Shown here in pieces: positions 18,140 through 26,441 of a stretch of 43,999 bases of DNA (position 1 is its first letter; the number at the start of each line of letters is the position of its first letter). A program made the translations under genes and the position numbers. The notes under the pieces were generated by a model. That model saw only the letters and a program-made list of their open reading frames with translations. It was not told the DNA's origin and did no database searches. The DNA is from Desulfobulbaceae bacterium (GTDB lineage Bacteria; Desulfobacterota; Desulfobulbia; Desulfobulbales; Desulfobulbaceae). The stretch lies in NCBI GenBank assembly GCA_024763055.1, contig JANTGH010000014.1, positions 1 through 43,999 on the forward strand, written 5' to 3'.

Positions 18140-18598
18140 ATGAAAACTACAGATTTGAAGAAGATGGTTAAAATCAGCGTTATGGCAGCATCAATAGTCG
18201 CGTTTTCATCAGTAAGCAGTATGGCGGCCGAGTTTGTCAGTGTGGTGAAGGACGGAGTGAATCTTCGTTCCGGTCCGGCAACCGGCAATGAGGTTTTATT
18301 TCAACTCCCCGCAGGTTATCCGCTTAAAGTCCTTGCCAGAAAAGGCAAATGGTTAAAAGTCAGTGATTTTGAAAATGATAAGGGCTGGATTTTCAACGCA
18401 CTGGTCAGCAAAACCCCCTATGTCATTGTTAAGGTCAAGGAGTGCAATGCCCGCAAAGGCCCGGGAACCAACTATCCTAAAGTCGGCAGTCTTGCCCGGG
18501 AAGTGATTCTTAAAAAGGTCAGCCGTAAAGGGGCATGGATAAAGATTTCCCATCCGAAATTAACCGGCTGGGTCCATTCAAAATTGGTCTGGCCTTGA
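18140..18598 (+). CDS. SH3 domain-containing secreted protein
   Basis: RBS-like aaggagag then ATG; signal peptide; two bacterial SH3 repeats (VKDGVNLRSGPATGNEVLFQLPAGYPLKVLARKGKWLKVSDF; VKECNARKGPGTNYPKVGSLAREVILKKVSRKGAWIKIS). Confidence 0.85.
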   Translation: MKTTDLKKMVKISVMAASIVAFSSVSSMAAEFVSVVKDGVNLRSGPATGNEVLFQLPAGYPLKVLARKGKWLKVSDFENDKGWIFNALVSKTPYVIVKVKECNARKGPGTNYPKVGSLAREVILKKVSRKGAWIKISHPKLTGWVHSKLVWP

Positions 18599-21517
18599 TT
18601 TTTTAATAATTTTTTCAATTTCACGGTCGAAATGTACCGGTAGCCGCACCACTTTTCCTGCTTTGTTTTGGAAAAGAAGGTGCTGCTGCCGCAGGCCATG
18701 GACGAAGAGATCCCGTGTTATCTCCACATCCTTTCTGCAATATTCCCGGATTTTTTCTATTTTACCCTGTTTATACCACGCAAGGGCCTGCAAACCGTCC
18801 CCATTTTTTGTAATACCCAGGGTGTGTTCAGCTAATCGATTCAGGCTCAGTCGATAGCCAAGTTGCTTGGTGATCTGTTCCAGAATATCAAAAGAGGGGA
18901 GACTGGAAATTGTTTGGCGTGTATATCTCGACAGTACCTTGTTATCAAATTTTTTATTATTGAACCCGACCACAAGATCAAGATTGAAAAGATGCTCAAG
19001 AAGTCCGGTAATATCATGTTCATCGTAGGAAAAAAATCTATCCTCATCTCCATCATAGACCACGGCCATTGATATACCCATCCTCTCCGCCCGGTGCCAG
19101 CCACCGACCTCTTTGGCTGAGCGTTTGGTTTCAAGGTCAAAGACACCCCAATGTTTTACCGGTTGAATTCTTTTTGTTTTTTTCTTTTTTTGCCGTTGCG
19201 GCAACGTATTAGATCTGGAACGGGACGGCGATAATTTTAATTTATCGGTGAGCAGGCGATGCAGGAGCAGTGTGCAGCCCTCTTTATCAATAGGCCTGTT
19301 CCCTGATCCACATTTCGGCGAGTGCACACATGAAGGGCAGCCAAAATCACAACTGCAGCCGGAAATGATTTTTTCAGTCTGCGTGAGTAATTTTTGGATA
19401 AATGAAAAGGCTTTTTCGCAGAGTCCGATACCCCCGGAATAGCCGTCGTATATAAAAACAGCCGACTTTTGGATCTGTTCATGCCATGGATGGGAAATGC
19501 CGCCGATATCATTTCTATCGCAGAGAACAAGAAGCGGCATTGTCCCTATCAGAGCATGTTCAAGCGCATGGATACTTCCCATGAAATGGTATTTCTCCTC
19601 TTCCATGGCCTGGCGAAGTTTATCGGGAATTTCAAGCCATAACCCTTTGGTTTCAAAAATCTGGGGAGGAAATTCAAGTGGAAATCGGGCAAGAATGCGC
19701 CTTTTACCGGGCAGAATTTTTTGATATCCATGAATATGTTCAGTAACTCGCAATTTTCCGAAATATATGGTTGTCGATCCGCAGTGAGTAACTTTTTCGG
19801 TTGCAAGTATTTCAGTATTCTTATCGACCATAGCTCGGGTATAATAGGCTGGCCGTGCTTGAGTGACGAGGATCTCACGAGCTTGAAGATCAAGTCGCCG
19901 TACGAGCCAGGACTTTGCCATGTGCAGATAGACCGCTCCTTCATGACATTCCCTGCAGGCACGATATCCATCAATCTCCCCGAGCAGGGAATGATTTTTT
20001 GTGTCATAAATCAGAAAAATATTTCCTGTGCCTCGCAGGTTAACCGTACGTTGCGGGTATTTTCGAGCTGAAAACCAGGTGTTGCCGTCAGCAGACTGTA
20101 AAATTTTACCTCTTTGGGTCATTCGGGCAAGAAAAGACATGCAGCTGTTGTCACGCAAAAGATCTTCATCTCTTGTCAATGGTATTTCCGCCGATGCACA
20201 GAGCAGGTGGGCGCCTGCAATATTTTCGTTTTCCGGGTCAAGTACAACCGGCTCAATCGACCGATTGAAAAAGTCCTCCGGATGGCGCATAAAGTTCTGG
20301 TCAAGGGCATCCTCTTGTCCAATAAGAACAATAAGGCATTCACGACCATTACGACCGACCCTGCCGGCCCGCTGCCAGGTTGCCATCATTGAGCCGGGAT
20401 AGCCCACCAGCAGGCAAATATCGAGCCCGCCGATATCTATACCGAGTTCCAGGGCGGAAGTGGAAATGACGCCGAGCAGCTCACCATTGACAAGCTGTTG
20501 TTCTATCCTGCGCCTATCCTCTGGAAGAAATCCTGCCCGATAAGAGGCAATCCTGTCCTTGTTTTCTTTTAAACGGGTTTCACACCAAAGCGTGATAAGT
20601 TCGGTCAATTTACGGGACTGGGTATAAACAATGGTGCGTAATTTTCGATAAATTGCTGCCTCAAGAAGCAAAGTTGCCGCAGCAGGCGCGGATTCCAAAG
20701 GATTTAAGAGTAAAATATTTCTTGGAGGTTGCGGAGCACCTGAGGCCGTGATGACTTTTACAGGTCCGGAAAGTAGATTTTTACCAAGCTCTTCTGGATT
20801 GCCAATGGTGGCAGAGGAGAGAATGAAAACCGGTTCGCTGCCGTACAGGCTGCAGATTCGTTTCAGCCTTCGCACTACCCAGGCCATATGTGAACCGAAA
20901 ATTCCACGATAGGTATGCACCTCATCAAGGACAATATGTGTCAGGTTGGCAAAAAATGGTCCCCAGAGATGATGGTAGGGCAACAGGGAAAGATGCAGCA
21001 TGTCCGGATTGGTAATGAGAATGGCGGGCAGGTTGTCCCGGATTTTTTTCCTTTGGTATCCGGTGGTATCGCCGTCATACACGGCTGCAGGTGACATATT
21101 GATATCGGCAAAATGTGTCGGTAGAAGGGCGCCCCATTGTCTGACGGTTTTAAGTTGGTTCCGGGCAAGGGCCTTCAGCGGAAAGAGATAGAGCGCCCTG
21201 GCTTGGGAATTTTGCAAAAGTTCCTGAAAGACGGGGAGGTTGTAAATAAGGCTTTTCCCGCTTGCCGTCGGGGTTGCAACCAGAACATCTCTTTTTTGTT
21301 GGATCAGTTTAATTGCCTGGTTCTGATGGCTGTAGAGTTTGGTTATTCCAAGTCCGGCGAGCAGATCGATGAGCTCCGGAAGTATATGCTGCTCTATAGG
21401 GCGGCCATGGCCTTTTTGACGGGCAAATCGTCGATAAGCTACAACCTGGGGGCCAAATCGATCCGATTCCCTTAGTGCCGTTACATATTCAGCGACTGTA
21501 CCCTGTTTCCGGATCAT
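18578..21517 (-). CDS. DEAD/DEAH-box helicase with DUF1998-type C-terminal region fused to a DEDD-type 3'-5' exonuclease domain (MrfA-MrfB/YprA-YprB-like fusion)
   Basis: Helicase motifs VATPTASGKSLIYNLP, LDEVHTYRG, LSSATIGNPEEL, STSALELGIDIGGLD, QRAGRVGRNG; Cys cluster CSCDFGCPSCVHSPKCG; then FDLETKRSAKEVGG, VVGFNNKKFDNKVL, YCRKDVEITRDL. Confidence 0.9.
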   Translation of the reverse strand: MIRKQGTVAEYVTALRESDRFGPQVVAYRRFARQKGHGRPIEQHILPELIDLLAGLGITKLYSHQNQAIKLIQQKRDVLVATPTASGKSLIYNLPVFQELLQNSQARALYLFPLKALARNQLKTVRQWGALLPTHFADINMSPAAVYDGDTTGYQRKKIRDNLPAILITNPDMLHLSLLPYHHLWGPFFANLTHIVLDEVHTYRGIFGSHMAWVVRRLKRICSLYGSEPVFILSSATIGNPEELGKNLLSGPVKVITASGAPQPPRNILLLNPLESAPAAATLLLEAAIYRKLRTIVYTQSRKLTELITLWCETRLKENKDRIASYRAGFLPEDRRRIEQQLVNGELLGVISTSALELGIDIGGLDICLLVGYPGSMMATWQRAGRVGRNGRECLIVLIGQEDALDQNFMRHPEDFFNRSIEPVVLDPENENIAGAHLLCASAEIPLTRDEDLLRDNSCMSFLARMTQRGKILQSADGNTWFSARKYPQRTVNLRGTGNIFLIYDTKNHSLLGEIDGYRACRECHEGAVYLHMAKSWLVRRLDLQAREILVTQARPAYYTRAMVDKNTEILATEKVTHCGSTTIYFGKLRVTEHIHGYQKILPGKRRILARFPLEFPPQIFETKGLWLEIPDKLRQAMEEEKYHFMGSIHALEHALIGTMPLLVLCDRNDIGGISHPWHEQIQKSAVFIYDGYSGGIGLCEKAFSFIQKLLTQTEKIISGCSCDFGCPSCVHSPKCGSGNRPIDKEGCTLLLHRLLTDKLKLSPSRSRSNTLPQRQKKKKTKRIQPVKHWGVFDLETKRSAKEVGGWHRAERMGISMAVVYDGDEDRFFSYDEHDITGLLEHLFNLDLVVGFNNKKFDNKVLSRYTRQTISSLPSFDILEQITKQLGYRLSLNRLAEHTLGITKNGDGLQALAWYKQGKIEKIREYCRKDVEITRDLFVHGLRQQHLLFQNKAGKVVRLPVHFDREIEKIIKKSRPDQF

Positions 21518-21737
21518 GGGAGGTCGGCTGTTATTTTAGGGTTTAATAATTGAGGCATATCTTTTATGATTACTGATTCTTTTGCGTGAAAAAATACTTT
21601 GTTGTTGATGTGGGGGAAAAATTTTTCATTTTCAAAAAAGTATTAAAGCGGAATAGTGTAATTGTAATGAATAGAGAAATTTTTGACACAAGCACTGTCC
21701 TCTTGATTTTGATGAATACTCCAATGGAGCAGGATCC

Positions 21738-23426
21738 GTGTCCATTTTGACTATTGCCACCGTAGGACCTGAGAAATCACACTCCTGGCTTGCTGCAAGC
21801 CGATATGCCCCGGGTGCTGATATTGCCCTTTATCCTCATACCAGTGCTCTGATTGAGGCTTTTATTGAGGGACAGGCGAACCTGATTGTTGTTCCAATTT
21901 ATAACACTCGTGAAGGGGAGAATAAACCGTATTTCCGTCTTTTTGAGAAGATAAAATCAGGGTACTGGGTCGATAACATTGTTTTACCGGTAGATTTATC
22001 TCTTGGTGCCCTGCAAAGCGGAGAAACAATAGAGGATCTGACAACCCTGATTGGCAGTCAGGCCGTGTTTAAGCAATGTGAAGAATATCTTGGCAATGTC
22101 CTGCCTGATGTAACTTTAATGGGGGTTCATGATGTCAAGCAGGCGGTCCGTAATATCAGCAGACAAAAACCTGCCGGATTCGGTGCGATTGACGGTGAGA
22201 AACTGCTAACCACACTGGGACTCGGAATTCTTGAACGCGACGTTGCCCCCCACAACAGGACGCGCTATGCCGTTCTTGGGCCGGAACTTGCCGTTCCGAC
22301 CGGTTATGATGCCACGGTTTTGATTACGGAACCTCTTGATGACCGGGTCGGTATGCTGGTGGATATCCTCGGCGAATTCACCAGGCGGGGCATTAATATT
22401 CTTGATATGCGATCTGAAAATGATATCAAAACCCAGAAACTGCAAGTCTACATAGAGATAGAAGGGCATATCCAGGATGACGTGATTAAAGAGGCAGTGC
22501 GCCGTATTGAAAACAGGGTGATTCAGCAAATGGATTCCCTGCGCCTGCTGGGCAGTTTCCCCCGGGTCGATATGCGGACCAAGTATATTAAGTCATTTGG
22601 TTTTATCGGCACCGGCGCAATGAGTACATGGTTTGCCGACCGGTTGGAAAATGAAGGGTACCATGTCCTGCTCAGTGGTCGTTCAACTAAACTGCGCCCT
22701 GAAGATATGATTTCCGAAGTGGATGTTCTTGTTCTCTGTGTGCCGATCTCAGCCACGGTAGCGGCCATTCAGCAATACGGGCCTCTGCTCACCGACGGCA
22801 TGGCCTTGATCCTGCTTGCTGGTGAATCTGAAACCACGGTTACATGTGCGCTTGAAGTAACCTCACCTGGTGTTGAGGTGATGTTGGTCCATAATTTATG
22901 GGGGCCTCAAGCCGCGACAATGAAGGATAAAAACGCCATTGTTGTACGTACTTCGAGGAGTGGTCGTTTTTGTGGTGAATTTGAAGCGTTTCTGTATAAA
23001 CACGGTGCGGATATTTACCATGATTCTCCGAATAAACATGACCTGCTCATGGGGGTCGGACAAAAACTGCCTACAGTTATCTCGGTTGCTTTGGCAATGA
23101 CGCTTGAGATGAACAATATTACCGCAGAAGATATTGCCGGGCACTGCACTTTAACCTCATTGTATCCGATTCTTGCCATGGCCAGGGTACATGCGCAGAA
23201 TCCACGCACCTATGCCGAGATTATGGCCACCTCTGGTGAGGGACGAAAGATTGTCCGGGACTTTTCAGACAATTTAAAAAAAGTCATTGCTATGGCGGAC
23301 GCTTCTGCCATTGGGAATCTGACTGAGTTGATAAATCTAAATGTCGATCATCTGACGGATGATTTTATCAGGGCAAGGATGGAACAGGCAAAGGCTGTTG
23401 ATGAAGTGCTGGGAAGAATGGTCTGA
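21738..23426 (+). CDS. Fusion protein: prephenate dehydratase-like domain, ACT domain, prephenate dehydrogenase-like domain
   Basis: N-term PIYNTREGENK and NRTRYAVLG (PDT-like TRF region); ACT DDRVGMLVDILGEFTRRGINILDMRSE; Rossmann FGFIGTGAMSTWFADRLENEGY with VLCVPISATVAAI, HNLWGP. Confidence 0.85.
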   Translation: MSILTIATVGPEKSHSWLAASRYAPGADIALYPHTSALIEAFIEGQANLIVVPIYNTREGENKPYFRLFEKIKSGYWVDNIVLPVDLSLGALQSGETIEDLTTLIGSQAVFKQCEEYLGNVLPDVTLMGVHDVKQAVRNISRQKPAGFGAIDGEKLLTTLGLGILERDVAPHNRTRYAVLGPELAVPTGYDATVLITEPLDDRVGMLVDILGEFTRRGINILDMRSENDIKTQKLQVYIEIEGHIQDDVIKEAVRRIENRVIQQMDSLRLLGSFPRVDMRTKYIKSFGFIGTGAMSTWFADRLENEGYHVLLSGRSTKLRPEDMISEVDVLVLCVPISATVAAIQQYGPLLTDGMALILLAGESETTVTCALEVTSPGVEVMLVHNLWGPQAATMKDKNAIVVRTSRSGRFCGEFEAFLYKHGADIYHDSPNKHDLLMGVGQKLPTVISVALAMTLEMNNITAEDIAGHCTLTSLYPILAMARVHAQNPRTYAEIMATSGEGRKIVRDFSDNLKKVIAMADASAIGNLTELINLNVDHLTDDFIRARMEQAKAVDEVLGRMV

Positions 23427-23468
23427 GCCGCTTGACGCTGGGGCCGACCATGCTTACTGTACAACCCT

Positions 23469-23570
23469 ATGAAAACAAAGTTGACCGGTAAAAGGTTTAT
23501 CCTGATTATTTTTGCACTCTGGTTTGTGTTGATTATGTATCAGTCACTGCATCGCAGTGGTTCTTCGTGA
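23469..23570 (+). CDS. Small single-TM protein (33 aa)
   Basis: MKTKLTGKRFILIIFALWFVLIMYQSLHRSGSS*; no strong supporting context. Confidence 0.35.
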   Translation: MKTKLTGKRFILIIFALWFVLIMYQSLHRSGSS

Positions 23571-23730
23571 CGTCCATTTTTCATTGCGCCGGTTGGCGGA
23601 ACCGGATGTACTCTCCCTGATACCAGTCAAATAAAGTAATATTGTTTGTTTAAAGTAGAGAATGTACTGTCCATCTTTTTGGAAATTTCACTGTATCTTT
23701 TGAAGGCATCCATGAGATACGTCATATTAT

Positions 23731-24420
23731 ATGCCTGTTCTATCAGGCCGGAGTAATAAAAAGACTATGCTGGCAACTGTATTGCAATATCTTGAAGAAG
23801 AACACACCTGTCCTCACTGCAAAACAAAGTTAACACTCTGCCATGCGCCGCCAGTGCATGTTGGAGACGGTCTTGGCTGGGGTTCGGAGTATCTGTTTAT
23901 CTGCTTGAACGATGACTGTTCACTTTTTGCTAAGGGTTGGGAATATATTGAGAATCAATATGGTCACGTGGGGTCGTATCGCTATATGGAAATCCCCGGA
24001 AGCAAGGAAACCTATAATATGATGGTCGCTGGCAGGGGCGCGTTTACAGGAAGCATTGTTGATGTTGAGGCGATGAAGAGGCAAAATAAAAGATATCAAC
24101 AGGAAAAGAAGGCTGAAGCGGCCCTTGATACCTGTCTCGAAGACAATAACCTTGAGCCGGTACTCTTTCTTCTTCTTGATGAAGCTGCCGATATCAGGGT
24201 GAGAAAAGAGGCTGTCGAATTATTGGTTCCCTTGAACGATCTTGACTGCATTGAGCCGTTGCGCAATCATACATTTCGGGATACATCCTTGGAACAGGAA
24301 GTGAATATGGCCATTTCAGCAATACTGACCAAACATTTTTTAAAGGAATGTCCGTTTTGTGCGGAGTTGATTAAGGCCCGGGCCACTGTTTGTAAACACT
24401 GTCGGAAAGAGCTGCCGTAA
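23731..24420 (+). CDS. Zinc-ribbon protein of unknown function with HEAT-like middle (start may be internal ATG at MLATVLQYLEEEHTCPHC)
   Basis: CPHCKTKLTLC near N-term; CPFCAELIKARATVCKHC at C-term. Confidence 0.7.
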   Translation: MPVLSGRSNKKTMLATVLQYLEEEHTCPHCKTKLTLCHAPPVHVGDGLGWGSEYLFICLNDDCSLFAKGWEYIENQYGHVGSYRYMEIPGSKETYNMMVAGRGAFTGSIVDVEAMKRQNKRYQQEKKAEAALDTCLEDNNLEPVLFLLLDEAADIRVRKEAVELLVPLNDLDCIEPLRNHTFRDTSLEQEVNMAISAILTKHFLKECPFCAELIKARATVCKHCRKELP

Positions 24421-24477
24421 AAGCAGACTTTCTCCTTGCCAAATTGACACCATCTGAGTATAAAAGCGCTCGCATAT

Positions 24478-24555
24478 GGTGAGCGTAGCTCAGCTGGTGG
24501 TAGCACCGGGTTGTGGCCTCGGAGGTCGTGGGTTCAAGTCCCATCGCTCACCCCA
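24478..24555 (+). tRNA. tRNA-His (GTG anticodon), including G-1 and encoded CCA
   Basis: GGTGAGCGTAGCTCAGCTGGTGGTAGCACCGGGTTGTGGCCTCGGAGGTCGTGGGTTCAAGTCCCATCGCTCACCCCA; 7-bp acceptor stem, GGTTCAAGTCC T-arm, G-1:C73 typical of tRNA-His. Confidence 0.96.
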
Positions 24556-24563
24556 TAAAATAC

Positions 24564-24606
24564 AAAGGCGTTTCAGGTGGTTAGCCTGAGGCGCCTTTTT
24601 TGTTTT
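24564..24606 (+). terminator. Rho-independent terminator after tRNA-His
   Basis: AAAGGCG-tttCAGG-tggtta-GCCTGAG-GCGCCTTTTTTG hairpin plus T run. Confidence 0.75.
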
Positions 24607-24638
24607 TTTTTACAGCCGACTTTCATCGATTGAAAAAT

Positions 24639-26261
24639 TTAATCTTTTTTAAAGCGTTGTTTTATTTTTCCCGTAATAAGATCAAGTTCCGGCAGTTTGA
24701 GCAGGTGTAGTGTCGCACCATAAAGCAACGATCCAATGAAGATCAGGAGAAAAACCAGGATAAATTGCATAAATATTGAACCGTGCAAAAGAGAAGTCAT
24801 CTGTTTTTGCAGCAGGAAAAGAGCCAGGGACATCACGCCGGTACTTAAAAAAATCTTTGCAAGACCAGTCCCGATGTATCGTAAAGAATACCCTTGCAAT
24901 TTAATATAGAGTACCCCTCCAAGAAAGAAAAAGTTGAGAATCATAACGCATGATGTTGAAAGAGCGATTGCCTTATGTTGAAATTGACTGATGGTTAGAG
25001 AGATAATCAGGATGTTGGCCGCAACGGCAAGAAAACTGCCGATTACAGGATACTTTGTATTGTTTAAGGCATAAAAAACCGGAACCATGATCTTTACCGC
25101 CGAATAGGCAAAGAGTCCGTAGGCATAATAAGTAAGGGCGGCCGCTGTCTGGGTTGTATCAACAGCGGTAAAGGCGCCGTGTTCAAAGATCAGGCGAATA
25201 ATCGGATCGGCAAGGAGAACGAGACCCGCTGTTGCGGGGATTGTCAGACTGAAAACCATCAACAGTGATGAGGTGAAAGTTTGCCGCAGGCCATTCATGT
25301 CTTTTTTTGCCGCACAACGGGCCAGCACCGGCAGTGCGGCGATGGACAAGGCGACTCCGAACACCCCAATGGGAAGCTGCACCATGCGAAAGGCATAATT
25401 CAGCCAGGAAACCGACCCCTGAGCACAACTTGCGGCAAAGTTGGTGTTAATGAAAATATTGATTTGGGTGGCGGACAGTCCGATGGTTGCCGGCAACATG
25501 AGGAGTAATATTCGTTTCAAGCCGGGATCATTGAGCTTTAAGCGTGGAATAAAGACAAATCCGACCTTGCGAAGCGACGGTAACTGAATGAGCAGTTGCA
25601 TGAGACCACCGATCAGGGTGCCCCACGCCATTCCGGCAATGGCAGGTAAATCGAATCGGGGGAACACAAGGGCCAGGCTTACGCCGCCAAGGATAGAGCC
25701 GAGATTAAAAAAAGCCGAAGACATGGCCGGGATAAAAAATTTGCCTTTGGTGTTGAGCATGCCCATGACAACAGCTGCCAGGGCAACGAAAACCAGAAAA
25801 GGAAACATGATTCTGGTCAGCATGGTTGTCAGTTCTGTTTTTCCTGCAACGAGAGAAAAATCAGGAGCAAGCAGGTGCACAATGGGACCTGAAAAATATA
25901 TGCCGGCAAGGGTCAGCAGACTGAGAAAAATAGTAAAAAATGTCAGCACCGTTCCGGCTAGCTTCCAGGTTTCTTCCGCTCCCCGGTTTGTGTCGTACTC
26001 GGAGAAAACGGTGACAAAGGCAGCTGAAAGGGCCCCTTCACCAAAGAGGTCGCGCAGCAGATTTGGAATCCGGAAAGCAACCACAAAGGCGTCATAGGCA
26101 AAACCGGCACCAAACAGGCCCGCAAAGATTTGTTCCCGTACAAGCCCAAGGACGCGACTGCACATGACAGCCACGCTGACAGCACCAGCGGACTTTGCTA
26201 TTTTTCCGGTAAAAATGCTTGGTTTTCCAGTTGTTTCGGGGGAATGAGACTGAGCAGCCAT
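24639..26261 (-). CDS. murJ: Lipid II flippase MurJ (MviN)
   Basis: SVAVMCSRVLGLVREQIFAGLFGAGFAYDAFVVAFRIPNLLRDLFGEGALSAAFVTVFSEY. Confidence 0.96.
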   Translation of the reverse strand: MAAQSHSPETTGKPSIFTGKIAKSAGAVSVAVMCSRVLGLVREQIFAGLFGAGFAYDAFVVAFRIPNLLRDLFGEGALSAAFVTVFSEYDTNRGAEETWKLAGTVLTFFTIFLSLLTLAGIYFSGPIVHLLAPDFSLVAGKTELTTMLTRIMFPFLVFVALAAVVMGMLNTKGKFFIPAMSSAFFNLGSILGGVSLALVFPRFDLPAIAGMAWGTLIGGLMQLLIQLPSLRKVGFVFIPRLKLNDPGLKRILLLMLPATIGLSATQINIFINTNFAASCAQGSVSWLNYAFRMVQLPIGVFGVALSIAALPVLARCAAKKDMNGLRQTFTSSLLMVFSLTIPATAGLVLLADPIIRLIFEHGAFTAVDTTQTAAALTYYAYGLFAYSAVKIMVPVFYALNNTKYPVIGSFLAVAANILIISLTISQFQHKAIALSTSCVMILNFFFLGGVLYIKLQGYSLRYIGTGLAKIFLSTGVMSLALFLLQKQMTSLLHGSIFMQFILVFLLIFIGSLLYGATLHLLKLPELDLITGKIKQRFKKD

Positions 26262-26441
26262 TCAGTATGTTATCACTTGACTTTACAAGGTTAATGAGAA
26301 TATATAGAGGTCACTGACGTTCTTGGCAACGATGGTTACCATCCCTGATGCAAAAGCGAAAGAATTATTCGACATACGCTGGCGCAGCAGTGAAGAGGAA
26401 TCATCACCTTATCAACCCTACCCGCACTACCGGAGGTATTC

